Translations under genes and position numbers: made by a program | In this document: positions 45,403 to 53,658 of the stretch, one piece after another | Numbering within the stretch: position 1 is the first letter of the stretch | Layout: each line of letters opens with the position of its first letter | Notes under the pieces: model-generated | Databases searched by the model: none | Told to the model about the DNA's origin: nothing | What the model saw: the letters and a program-made list of their open reading frames with translations, nothing else | Source of the DNA: UBA5314 sp035560815 | Lineage (GTDB): Bacteria > Bacillota > Syntrophomonadia > Syntrophomonadales > Syntrophomonadaceae | Reading direction: 5' to 3' | NCBI GenBank assembly: GCA_035560815.1 | Contig: DATMYR010000012.1 | Span: 112,818-176,817 of the forward strand | DNA length: 64,000 nt

Positions 45403-47094
45403 TTACCCTCCCAATAATACGGCCTTCATGACCTCTTCCAGCGAGGTCAATCCCTGTTTGGCCTTATTGATTCCATCCTCTTTTATACGAATAAATCCCT
45501 CTTTGGCTGCCGCTTCTTCAATAATAGCTTCCGAGTGCTCCCCTTTATTAATCAGCCTGCGAACCGCGCCGCCCACCACCAGGATTTCGTGAATGGCCAG
45601 ACGGCTCTGGTAGCCCAACTGGCGGCACATATTGCAGCCATTGGGACGGAAGAATTCTTTACCGCTGTGCTCTTTGATCCCCAATCGGACAGCTGTCTCC
45701 TCATCGAGGATGTATTTCTCTCGGCAGTTGGGGCACAGGTGCCTGACCAGACGCTGAGCCACGATGGCGGCCAGGGAGGATCCTACTAAAAAATCCTCGA
45801 TGCCCATATCGTTTAAGCGCGCGATAGCTCCGGCAGCGCTATTGGTATGCAGGGTGGAAAAAACCAGGTGGCCGGTTAAAGCTGCCTGCACAGCCAGCTC
45901 AGCAGTCTCCTGGTCGCGAATCTCGCCTACCATAATGATGTCCGGGTCCTGACGCAAAATGGAGCGCAGCCCGGAAGCAAAAGTCAGTCCGGCTCGGGAG
46001 TTAGCCTGCACCTGGTTAATTCCGGGAAGGATGTACTCGATAGGGTCTTCCAGGGTGATAATATTCTTATCAATGGAATTTACCTCATTCAATACTGCAT
46101 AAAGCGAGGTTGTCTTACCGGAACCGGTGGGGCCGGTAACCAGAACCATCCCATAGGGACGGCGGGCTAATGTCAACATGGTTTCTTTATTGCGGGCGCT
46201 TAGGCCCAATTGTTCAACCCGGGTCAAGGCATTGGCCCGGTCTAAAATACGTAAAACGACTTTTTCTCCATAGGATGTGGGCAGGGTGGAAACGCGGAAA
46301 TCCACGTCCCGCATATCGACTTCCATACGGAAGCGCCCATCCTGAGGTACCCGCTTTTCAGCGATATCCATTCCAGCCATAATCTTGAGCCGCGATACAA
46401 CTGCCGCCTGGGACAATTGGGGAATCGTCAAGACCGCATAGAGTTCTCCGTCAATGCGGAATCGTACCCGCATTTCCTCTTCCTGGGGTTCGATATGAAC
46501 ATCACTGGCCCGGCCCTGGACGGCTTGAACCAGGATTGAGTTGACCATTCTAATAATGGGTGCATCGTCAGCCACCTTGACCGGCTGCAGTTCCCTTTTG
46601 ACGGTTACTTTGTTTTCCTGGTTCAGTTCTCCCAGGATTTTTTCCATAGAGGGATCCATACGAAAAGCCAGGTACTGGCGGATCGCGATGTCCAAATCAT
46701 TCTCTCCAGCCAGGACCGGAATGACATTCAGTCCGGTAGCCATCTGAATATCTTCGATCGCCTGGTGGTTTAAGGGATCCGACATAGCCAGGGTGAGCGT
46801 ATTTTTTCGCCGCGCTACGGGCAGCACTTTGTGAATACGAACCAGATGCACAGGAACAATTTTGACCAGTTCCGGATCGACTTCCACCTGGCTCATTTGT
46901 ACATGGGGAATACCCAGCATGAATTCCAGGGTTTCGATCAACTGCTGCTCGGTCAATATCCCCCGTTGAACCAGAATTCTCCCCAACTTTTCTTTGGTTC
47001 GCTTTTGTTCGTCTAAAGCTGCCACAAGCTGCTCCTGGGATATGACTCCCATTTGCACCATGATCTCTCCGGTTAATCTCTTCTGAACTGCCAC
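45403..47094 (-). CDS. pilB: Pilus extension ATPase PilB
   Basis: 563 residues from a GTG at 47094 with AAGGAG eight bases upstream; the frame extends to 47133. N-terminal MshEN domain (about 8-140), often a c-di-GMP or nucleotide-binding module. The catalytic domain has Walker A GPTGSGKTTSLYAVL, Walker B in IIMVGEIRDQETAEL and the tetra-cysteine zinc site CPNC...CNMC. First gene of the assembly operon, four bases before pilT. Confidence 0.95.
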   Translation of the reverse strand: MAVQKRLTGEIMVQMGVISQEQLVAALDEQKRTKEKLGRILVQRGILTEQQLIETLEFMLGIPHVQMSQVEVDPELVKIVPVHLVRIHKVLPVARRKNTLTLAMSDPLNHQAIEDIQMATGLNVIPVLAGENDLDIAIRQYLAFRMDPSMEKILGELNQENKVTVKRELQPVKVADDAPIIRMVNSILVQAVQGRASDVHIEPQEEEMRVRFRIDGELYAVLTIPQLSQAAVVSRLKIMAGMDIAEKRVPQDGRFRMEVDMRDVDFRVSTLPTSYGEKVVLRILDRANALTRVEQLGLSARNKETMLTLARRPYGMVLVTGPTGSGKTTSLYAVLNEVNSIDKNIITLEDPIEYILPGINQVQANSRAGLTFASGLRSILRQDPDIIMVGEIRDQETAELAVQAALTGHLVFSTLHTNSAAGAIARLNDMGIEDFLVGSSLAAIVAQRLVRHLCPNCREKYILDEETAVRLGIKEHSGKEFFRPNGCNMCRQLGYQSRLAIHEILVVGGAVRRLINKGEHSEAIIEEAAAKEGFIRIKEDGINKAKQGLTSLEEVMKAVLLGG

Positions 47095-47192
47095 CAGTAA
47101 GACTCCTTTGTAACCATAATCAAAGCCCCCCACTTGGCATGCAGAGGTTGATTTTACACTTTTCGATAAATTTTGCGTCTGCCGGATTATCT

Positions 47193-47660
47193 TTAGCAGG
47201 CTTTCAATCTGGCAATACGCTCCCGGGCTTCCTCAGAATGACGTTTTTCCTCTTCCGTCTCCAATATCAAAGCCGGAACTGAGGTGGGCCGTCCGTTTCG
47301 GTCCAGGGCTACCATAAAGAAATAACCTTCCGATACTTTCTTAATCACACCATTTTCCAGGTGTTCAGCACTGACACTGACCCGCACCTCCATAGAGGTC
47401 TTCCCCGCATAAGTCATGCAGGCCTTACAAATTACAAGGTCCCCGACAAATATAGGTTCTATAAAGGCCAGGTGGGTGACACTGGCTGTAACAACGTTAT
47501 TATGGCAATGGCGGGCTGCCACCACCCCGGCGGCTGAATCCATCAACTTCATGACTTCGCCGCCGTGCATTCTGCCGGCCGCATTGGCATGATAAGGCAA
47601 TACCATTTGGGGCATGGACAATGCGGTGTCCGAAGGCGTCTTTCCATCAGTGTTTGTCAT
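47193..47660 (-). CDS. Acyl-CoA thioesterase (hotdog fold)
   Basis: 155 residues from the ATG at 47660, with AAGGGGGAC upstream; the frame extends to 47717. Single hotdog domain with the family stretch VLPYHANAAGRMHGGEVMKLMD, whose Asp is the catalytic acid, and EPIFVGDLV. Similar to the cytosolic long-chain acyl-CoA hydrolases (YkhA/YciA type). In an organism that may live on fatty acid oxidation it could buffer the CoA pool; substrate range cannot be read from sequence. Divergent from the next gene. Confidence 0.88.
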   Translation of the reverse strand: MTNTDGKTPSDTALSMPQMVLPYHANAAGRMHGGEVMKLMDSAAGVVAARHCHNNVVTASVTHLAFIEPIFVGDLVICKACMTYAGKTSMEVRVSVSAEHLENGVIKKVSEGYFFMVALDRNGRPTSVPALILETEEEKRHSEEARERIARLKAC

Positions 47661-47936
47661 CTGGCATGTGTCCCCCTTTGGCAGAATTGGTGTACTTCCT
47701 TCTAGTATTATCGGCATTCCCAGGTTTTTGCTTCACCGATTTTAATCTCGAATCGGGTCAATTAAAGGCGAAAACCCCGAACTAACCATCTCCAGCACCT
47801 GTACACGGTGGACATTATTCCCACGTTCTGTTATTTTGGTTCTAGTAACGAAGAAAAGAATTGTAATCGGCCTCGTGAACAGCAGTCGCTTATCTGGTAA
47901 GGACCGGTCTGAAAAGCATGGAAAGAAGGACATCGA

Positions 47937-49259
47937 TTGGCTTTTTCCGTTTTACGTTATTATTATTTTCTGGAGGATGATCAAGAAATAATTGAACAAC
48001 TGACCGCCTTTTGGAAGAAAGAAGGCATTCCTGCGGATTCCGGCGGCCGCTGGCCCTTCTTCAAGGAGGCAGCCGACCAGCGATTTTCACGCCTGCAATA
48101 TGGAAACATCGTCATCATGATTCTGGGCTTGAAAGAAACGCAGGGGTCCTGGGATGCCTACATAAGCTCTATGGAAGAATGGGAGGAGCAGGCCAGGGTG
48201 GCCGATAATGACTTGTTGGCCAAAGTCACGGTTCTCTGCGGATCGGACAGCGGATGGGAAGAACTATTGGTTCCAGCGCGGGGAATTTGCCCCTATCGCG
48301 ACATCGTCTCCTTTTCCATTCAAAAGGGCCAGTTAGCTCGTCTGGACTGGAAGTGGCCCCGGGGGAGAGCTTATTACCTGTTTCAGCAGGACGAAGTTTC
48401 TCCCTCTCTAGAAAGGTTTTTCTCCTCCAGCTTACCATTGCTGGAGGCCGGCCTGATCAGGCTCAACATGGTCAGCAATCTTTATCGGGACCGCAATACC
48501 ACGATTCTCAAGGAGATCAACGGCTGTGACAGTCGGCTCTCCAATATCCTCCATACCCAATTGGTATCAGAACAAGCGGCTGGAAAGCGGGTGGGAGAAT
48601 TGGAGGAACAAGTTCAAGAATTGTCTTCCTCCTACGGAATTCTAGCCGGAGATTATAGCATGATCCAGGAGGGGGTCAGCCGGTTAAACGGTCTGATGGA
48701 TGCGGTCATGATTCAGATTAAAGGGGAGCGGTTTTTCAAGCTGGCCAACGATGTGCAGGATGCAATTTTTTCACCCTATAACCGACGGTTAACCGAGTTG
48801 AAAAACACCATCGATGATCTGCGCGCATCGCGGGAGAATCACCAGGCAGCGATTGATGTGGTACGCAGTCGCATTGATATCATGCTGAGCCGGGAAAATA
48901 TCGAAACTCAGGAGCGAATCAAGCACCTCATGGAGATCAACACTTCTATTCAGCAGCAGAGTTTGACCTTTCAAATCGCAGCTGGGATTATCGAGTTCAT
49001 CGTCCTGGCCTATTATTCACATTCCCTGTGGAAAAACCTGGCTCACGGGGCCTATGACCTGGTGCCCCCAGGGGTGCAATTGATTATGGTGGTCCTGTTT
49101 TCCTGGACGACAGTATACTGCACCCACTTGATAGCTGAATACCGGCAGGGAGACACACATATACGAAGCAAAATGCTTCTATACTGCGGCTTATTGTGCC
49201 TGCTGCTGGGCATCGTAATATTCGGCACCTACTGGCTGCAAATGAAAGCTGCTCATTAA
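47937..49259 (+). CDS. Unrecognised membrane protein with long coiled coil
   Basis: 440 residues from a TTG at 47937 six bases after AAGGA; start uncertain. The N-terminal half (1-180) is soluble and alpha/beta-like without a family that I recognise. Residues about 185-345 are strongly helical with heptad-like Leu/Glu spacing and repeated RxRIDIMLSRENIETQERI-type segments, predicted coiled coil. Three membrane segments end the protein (about 345-365, 378-398, 412-435). Topology suggests a cytoplasmic sensor or scaffold anchored at its C-terminus. It is followed by a strong terminator, so it is a single-gene unit. I do not assign a function. Confidence 0.75.
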   Translation: MAFSVLRYYYFLEDDQEIIEQLTAFWKKEGIPADSGGRWPFFKEAADQRFSRLQYGNIVIMILGLKETQGSWDAYISSMEEWEEQARVADNDLLAKVTVLCGSDSGWEELLVPARGICPYRDIVSFSIQKGQLARLDWKWPRGRAYYLFQQDEVSPSLERFFSSSLPLLEAGLIRLNMVSNLYRDRNTTILKEINGCDSRLSNILHTQLVSEQAAGKRVGELEEQVQELSSSYGILAGDYSMIQEGVSRLNGLMDAVMIQIKGERFFKLANDVQDAIFSPYNRRLTELKNTIDDLRASRENHQAAIDVVRSRIDIMLSRENIETQERIKHLMEINTSIQQQSLTFQIAAGIIEFIVLAYYSHSLWKNLAHGAYDLVPPGVQLIMVVLFSWTTVYCTHLIAEYRQGDTHIRSKMLLYCGLLCLLLGIVIFGTYWLQMKAAH

Positions 49260-49295
49260 AACAGATTCTATTCTCACCTTAACAGCATCTGATAA

Positions 49296-49329
49296 AGAGT
49301 GCCACGTTTCAAGATGGTGCTCTTTTTTT
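49296..49329 (+). terminator. Intrinsic terminator after the coiled-coil membrane protein
   Basis: 9-bp stem with two G-U pairs (49296-49304 with 49315-49323), loop of ten, then a run of seven T. Confidence 0.85.
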
Positions 49330-49411
49330 GCCTACAGGTACTTCCAAGATTGCAATAACAGGCATATTTTACTATTTATCGTTATTTTTATTGATCATAA
49401 TACACCAATTT

Positions 49412-49438
49412 GTTAGTCTAAATATATAATTTACTAAC
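49412..49438. promoter_or_regulatory. Inverted repeat upstream of tetR (possible operator)
   Basis: GTTAGT (49412-49417) and ACTAAC (49433-49438) are perfect 6-bp arms separated by 15 AT-rich bases, about 60 bases before the tetR start. Position fits autoregulation; spacing is longer than in most TetR operators. Confidence 0.3.
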
Positions 49439-49498
49439 GCTTGTTCTTATAGAGTACATATTATAGTAGTTTAAAACAGCAGCACGCTGGAGGATAGG

Positions 49499-50113
49499 AT
49501 GAAGAAAAACACCAAGCAACGAATATTTGATACTGCAGTGGATTTGTTCTCCCGGCAAGGCTATGCCGGCACCAGTATAAGGGAAATCGCTTATGCGGCG
49601 GGAATTAAGGAAAGCTCTGTTTACAATCATTACAAAAATAAGGAAGACATCCTTCAGAGCATCTTTGATTACTTTCGTGAGGAAATAACTTCTCGGAGAC
49701 CTCCTGAAAAAGAAATGTTGAAGATCATTGATGCCATTTCTCCGGCGGAAGTCATCAAGCTCATTTTTTTAAAATACGGGCAAACAGAAAATGCAACTAT
49801 CGATAAAATTGCCAAAATTATTTTTTCCCAACAGTTTATCAACCAGCAGGCCAGTGACTTCGTATTGAACGCTGAGATCAGGGAGCCAATCACGTATTAC
49901 GAAAACATCTTGGCTATAATGGCTCGTGCAAATAGGATCAAAGAATGTGACTTTCGTGCTATCGCTGCGGAACTTCACTACGGTTTCCTGGGAATAATCA
50001 TGGAATACTCCCATGTCAAAAAGGAGGGGGAATATGATAAAGAAACCGTAAAGAAATTAATCCGTCATGTGGATTTTGTATTTGAGCATGTGCAAATAGT
50101 TAATCAAACATAA
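49499..50113 (+). CDS. TetR family transcriptional regulator
   Basis: 204 residues; GGAGGATAGG before the ATG. N-terminal helix-turn-helix (about 10-55) with FSRQGYAGTSIREIAYAAGI and ESSVYNHYKNKEDIL, standard for the family. The C-terminal ligand domain is not assignable. Its neighbours are an acyl-CoA thioesterase and surface proteins, so a lipid signal is conceivable but unproven. An inverted repeat at 49412-49438 may be its operator. Confidence 0.9.
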   Translation: MKKNTKQRIFDTAVDLFSRQGYAGTSIREIAYAAGIKESSVYNHYKNKEDILQSIFDYFREEITSRRPPEKEMLKIIDAISPAEVIKLIFLKYGQTENATIDKIAKIIFSQQFINQQASDFVLNAEIREPITYYENILAIMARANRIKECDFRAIAAELHYGFLGIIMEYSHVKKEGEYDKETVKKLIRHVDFVFEHVQIVNQT

Positions 50114-50379
50114 CCTTCTCGGTTGATTGGAATCAGGATGAGCAGAAGGTAACGGTATCACTAAATGGGAAGACTATCGAGCTGTGGATCGGGCAAAGTA
50201 CCGCCCGGGTGAACGGTAAGTCCGTATCCATCGACCCCGCAACCCAAACGCAGCACCACTAATACTACCCCCGGGGACGCACTATGCTTCCTTTGCGATT
50301 CATTGCGAAAAACCTGGGCTGCCAGGTGGACTGGAATGAAAATACCCAGGAAGTAAAAGTAAGCTATCCCAAACCATGA
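50114..50379 (+). pseudogene. Remnant of a copper-amine-oxidase-N-like (stalk domain) protein
   Basis: Directly after the tetR stop, an open frame without a start reads SVDWNQDEQKVTVSLNG, then ARVNGKSVSID, then an in-frame TAA at 50260-50262, then GRTMLPLRFIAKNLGCQVDW and ends VKVSYPKP before TGA. This is the typical stalk domain of clostridial surface proteins, and its last residues match the end of the intact gene downstream (VTVIYPKP). The N-terminal part is missing and one stop interrupts it, so it is a decayed relative, probably from a partial duplication. Confidence 0.75.
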
Positions 50380-50471
50380 GAAAGGAGCGTATCCGCGGTA
50401 AAGAAATGAGATGGTTGTAGTGGGTACTTAATATTTTCAATAAACAAATGTTTCTAAAGGAGGAATACTGC

Positions 50472-51632
50472 GTGAAGAAAAGGGCTTTCTCATTAACTGC
50501 TTTGCTGATAATTCTGGTCTTGGTGCTTGGCATCGAACTGAGTCCCGCAGCTGTTGGTACTGGGTCCGGTTCTACTCTTTCAGGCTCGCTTATTGTCACC
50601 CCCGGTAATTTGAGTTTGGTTCTGGCCGCACCGTCTGACCTTACGGTTTCCGTTTCAGGCTCGGAAATGAGTCTGAACTGGAAAGACAATTCATCCAATG
50701 AAAGTGGATTTGAAATTGAACGGACTGTTGAAGGAGGCTCCTACAGTAAGCTTGCCAGCGTGGGTGCTGGGATTACCACATATAAAGACAGCGGTTTAGC
50801 ATCTGGAACTAGATATTATTACCGGGTCAGGGCATACAATAACACCAGTTTTTCCGCTTACACCAATGAAGCTTCAGCCGCTACTGCTTCCCTTATAATA
50901 AACCCCGGAAATACAACCGGGAAGTTTATCCCGCCTGGCGTTCCAGTCGCTCCCCAAAAGCTTAATGCCACCGCAATATCCGATACAGAAATAAATCTTG
51001 CCTGGGTGGACGCATCCGATAATGAAACTGGTTTTAAACTATATAGAAAGAGTGGAAGCAAACCATATGTGGAATTGGCGTCGATAAAGGCCGGTGCAAC
51101 AGCCTATAAAGATTCGGGTCTATTGGAAGATACGTCATATACCTACCAGATCTGCGCTTTTAACGTTAAGGGCAATTCTTCTCCTTCCAACGAAGCCAGC
51201 GCCCAGACAGCGAAAAATGCTGTTCCTAATACTATTCCAAAGACCATTAAGTACTATATCGGTCAAACCACTTACTACGTTAATGGCCAACCCCATGACA
51301 TGGATGTGGCTCCAGAGATTATTAACGATTGCACTTACATTCCTTTACGCTACGTGGCAGAACCGCTGGGCGCAACAATAACCTGGGATTTTGCCATAGC
51401 AACCGCCACCTGTACTCTACCGCCCAATACTGTTGCCGTCCAAATAGATAATTGCATCGCCAAAGTCAACGGGGTAGATACTCAAATCAGTATCTACCCC
51501 AACGTAACCCCCCTACTGGTTCCTCCCGGAAGAGTACTTGTTCCTGCTGCTTTTGTCGCCCACAGCCTGGGTTGCCAGACGATCTGGGATGGCAGTCTGC
51601 AGGAAGTCACCGTTATATACCCGAAACCGTGA
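50472..51632 (+). CDS. Secreted protein with two FN3 domains and a stalk domain
   Basis: 386 residues from a GTG at 50472, eight bases after GGAGG; the frame extends to 50448. A signal peptide (about 1-28, ALLIILVLVLGIELSPAAV) is followed by two fibronectin type III domains (about 50-140 and 155-245; both share the SWxDxSxNExGF-type core and the YRVRAYN strand) and a C-terminal copper amine oxidase N-terminal-like domain (about 255-386) with YIPLRYVAEPLGATITW and VPAAFVAHSLGCQTIW. Exported and probably attached to the surface; ligand unknown. Confidence 0.85.
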   Translation: MKKRAFSLTALLIILVLVLGIELSPAAVGTGSGSTLSGSLIVTPGNLSLVLAAPSDLTVSVSGSEMSLNWKDNSSNESGFEIERTVEGGSYSKLASVGAGITTYKDSGLASGTRYYYRVRAYNNTSFSAYTNEASAATASLIINPGNTTGKFIPPGVPVAPQKLNATAISDTEINLAWVDASDNETGFKLYRKSGSKPYVELASIKAGATAYKDSGLLEDTSYTYQICAFNVKGNSSPSNEASAQTAKNAVPNTIPKTIKYYIGQTTYYVNGQPHDMDVAPEIINDCTYIPLRYVAEPLGATITWDFAIATATCTLPPNTVAVQIDNCIAKVNGVDTQISIYPNVTPLLVPPGRVLVPAAFVAHSLGCQTIWDGSLQEVTVIYPKP

Positions 51633-51657
51633 TATAAATCCAAAACCTTAATATTAA

Positions 51658-51690
51658 GGGGCTGCCTCAAACGTTGATTTGAGCAGCCCC
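51658..51690 (+). terminator. Hairpin after the FN3/stalk gene
   Basis: Stem GGGGCTGC/GCAGCCCC continued by TCAAA/TTTGA (51658-51671 with 51678-51690). A long T run is missing, so termination may be partial. Confidence 0.65.
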
Positions 51691-51697
51691 CTAATTT

Positions 51698-51767
51698 GGC
51701 GTGGAAGGGGACGGTCCTTCTCCACGTTCCCCTGAAAATGTGGAGAAGGACCGTCCCCTTCCACGCC
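51698..51767. repeat. 28-bp perfect palindrome (REP-like)
   Basis: Arms 51698-51725 and 51740-51767 are perfect reverse complements around a 14-base loop, and contain the GGGGACGGTCCTTCTCCAC motif. Similar GGGGACG hairpins occur in many Clostridia. No transposase is nearby. The left side lies 8 bases after the preceding terminator hairpin. Confidence 0.85.
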
Positions 51768-51768
51768 T

Positions 51769-51957
51769 TTAACCCATTAATTTTATAGCTTTGAGCCGAT
51801 CCGATAATTTTTTGTGGTGGTTTGCCTCTTCCCGGGCCAGCTGTTCAAAAAGCAGGCGGCTTTCCGGGTCTTCAGCTTGTTTAGCCAGATCCTCATATCT
51901 CTCTTTGGCTTTCACTTCCGCTTCGATAGCCATCTCTAATGCTTCTTTTATCTTCAT
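51769..51957 (-). CDS. Mini ferritin-like (rubrerythrin-type) protein
   Basis: 62 residues from the ATG at 51957, seven bases after GGAGG. Two helices with the ferritin-like pattern: ALEMAIEAEVKAKERYEDLAK and LLFEQLAREEANHHKKL, in which ExxxxxxxxxY and ExxH can be seen. It is only half of a usual four-helix rubrerythrin, so it would have to dimerise to make a di-iron site. Possible roles are oxygen or peroxide protection. Its start lies against the end of the REP palindrome on the other strand. Confidence 0.7.
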   Translation of the reverse strand: MKIKEALEMAIEAEVKAKERYEDLAKQAEDPESRLLFEQLAREEANHHKKLSDRLKAIKLMG

Positions 51958-52015
51958 GTTCATTCCTCCCGTCCAATGTTATCTGGTTTATTCATAAACA
52001 AAGCAATGAAAAATG

Positions 52016-53122
52016 TCAAGCATAGGTATGTCCTTGGGCTTTTTTGATTGCCTGGAAAACCAGATCCCGGGAAGGATCTTCCACAATCCGGGCCTGGCCG
52101 ATTCCTTGAGGAATCACGAAATGCATGCGGTTGTGGCTGACCTTCTTATCGTTCTGCATGCCGGCATAAATCTCTTCAGGTGAAAAGGAAGGGAATGGCA
52201 GCCCTATCCCCAGGGCGGTGAACAGTTTGCTGATACGCTGCAGGTCCGGCCCGGTCAGCAGCCCCATTTCCAGTGACATATAGGCAGCCGCCATGGTGCC
52301 CATCACCACCGCTTCTCCATGACGGAAAAGATGATAATCGCCCAATTGTTCAAGGGCATGTCCGAAAGTGTGGCCTAAATTAAGAACAGCACGCAAGCCC
52401 TCTTCCTTCTCATCCAGGGCTACGATCTCACTCTTGATCCGGCAGGATTCGTAGATCATTTTTTCAATCCCAGCCGGGTTCCGTTCAATGATCTTTTGAG
52501 CCTGGCTTTCCAACCAGGTGAAGAAGTTCTGGTCGTAGATGATACCGTACTTGACCACTTCCCCCAGACCGCTCCTGAAGTCTCGATCATCCAGGGTGTT
52601 CAGCGTCGCCGGGTCAATAACTACCAGGCGGGGTTGGTGGAAAGCTCCGATCAAATTCTTTCCCCGGGGATGGTTGACTGCCACTTTGCCGCCCACGCTG
52701 CTATCCACCTGGGCCAGCAATGTAGTGGGTATTTGTATAAAATCGATCCCGCGCTGAAAAATCGCCGCTGCAAAACCGGCCAGGTCACCGACCACACCGC
52801 CACCCAAAGCGGCTACCGCTCCGCTCCGTTCCAGCCTGCCTTCAACTGCCGCGTCCAGGACCTTAAGCATTTCTTCCATATTTTTGTACTGCTCCCCATC
52901 CGGCATCAGGCTCACCTCAACGCGAAACCCCTGTGAGGTTAGCGTCTCTATTGCAAGTTGTCCATAGAGGGCAAAAACTCGTGGGTTGCTTACCAGGAGT
53001 ATGGTCTGTGCCCGGGTTACTTCGCGTATAACAGTGCCGGCCTCCATCAGACTGCCGGCCTTGATTACGATGTTGTAGCTCCTCTCTCCAAGTTCCACCG
53101 AGAGCTCTGGCAAAGGATTCAC
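52016..53122 (-). CDS. aroB: 3-dehydroquinate synthase
   Basis: 368 residues. Second step of the shikimate pathway, NAD- and metal-dependent. Key segments: LMPDGEQYKNMEEMLKVLD, GGGVVGDLAGFAAAIFQRGI, TTLLAQVDSSVGGKVAVNHPRGKN, and the metal ligands in LNLGHTFGHALEQ with His in FRHGEAV. Last gene of the aro operon. Its gap to aroK is 14 bases. Confidence 0.96.
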   Translation of the reverse strand: MNPLPELSVELGERSYNIVIKAGSLMEAGTVIREVTRAQTILLVSNPRVFALYGQLAIETLTSQGFRVEVSLMPDGEQYKNMEEMLKVLDAAVEGRLERSGAVAALGGGVVGDLAGFAAAIFQRGIDFIQIPTTLLAQVDSSVGGKVAVNHPRGKNLIGAFHQPRLVVIDPATLNTLDDRDFRSGLGEVVKYGIIYDQNFFTWLESQAQKIIERNPAGIEKMIYESCRIKSEIVALDEKEEGLRAVLNLGHTFGHALEQLGDYHLFRHGEAVVMGTMAAAYMSLEMGLLTGPDLQRISKLFTALGIGLPFPSFSPEEIYAGMQNDKKVSHNRMHFVIPQGIGQARIVEDPSRDLVFQAIKKAQGHTYA

Positions 53123-53136
53123 CCTTTCTTCGTTCT

Positions 53137-53658
53137 CTATCTATTCCCCCACTGGGCGGCAAAGCTGACAATACTGGTTACAACCTCATCCAGCTCATTC
53201 CCACTGGTATTAATGCTCAAATCGGAGTCGCCGTACAGGGCCTCTCTCTCCTTCATCATCTTTACGAGTTCTTCCAGCTTAAGGTTCTTCTTCAATAAAG
53301 GTCGGGTTCCTTTTTTTCGATTGACCCGTTTCATAACATCTTCCGCATCGGCGGTCAGGCATATCACCATACCGTTCTTACGTAGACTCTGGACATTTTC
53401 GGATTCCAGCACTACGCCTCCCCCGGTGGCAATGACGAGGTTCTCTCGCTGTGCCAATTTTTCGGCCAGCAGCCGTTCCTCGGAACGAAAGCGTTTTTCA
53501 CCGTAGACCTTGAATATTCTATCTACCGGCATTCCCAAGAGGTGCTCTATTTCCCGGTCCATATCAATGAATTCCATATTAAGTCTTTGTGCCAGGCGGC
53601 TTCCCACCGAGCTTTTGCCTGTGCCCATAAACCCTACTAGAACTATATTTTTTCCCAT
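53137..53658 (-). CDS. aroK: Shikimate kinase
   Basis: 173 residues from the ATG at 53658 (AAGGGA six to seven bases upstream); an ATG two codons earlier is too close to the ribosome site. Walker A GFMGTGKSSVG, shikimate-binding DMD and Arg in EKRFRSEE, ATGGGVV and lid KKGTRPLL. Fifth step of the pathway. Its first bases overlap the end of aroC. Confidence 0.95.
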   Translation of the reverse strand: MGKNIVLVGFMGTGKSSVGSRLAQRLNMEFIDMDREIEHLLGMPVDRIFKVYGEKRFRSEERLLAEKLAQRENLVIATGGGVVLESENVQSLRKNGMVICLTADAEDVMKRVNRKKGTRPLLKKNLKLEELVKMMKEREALYGDSDLSINTSGNELDEVVTSIVSFAAQWGNR

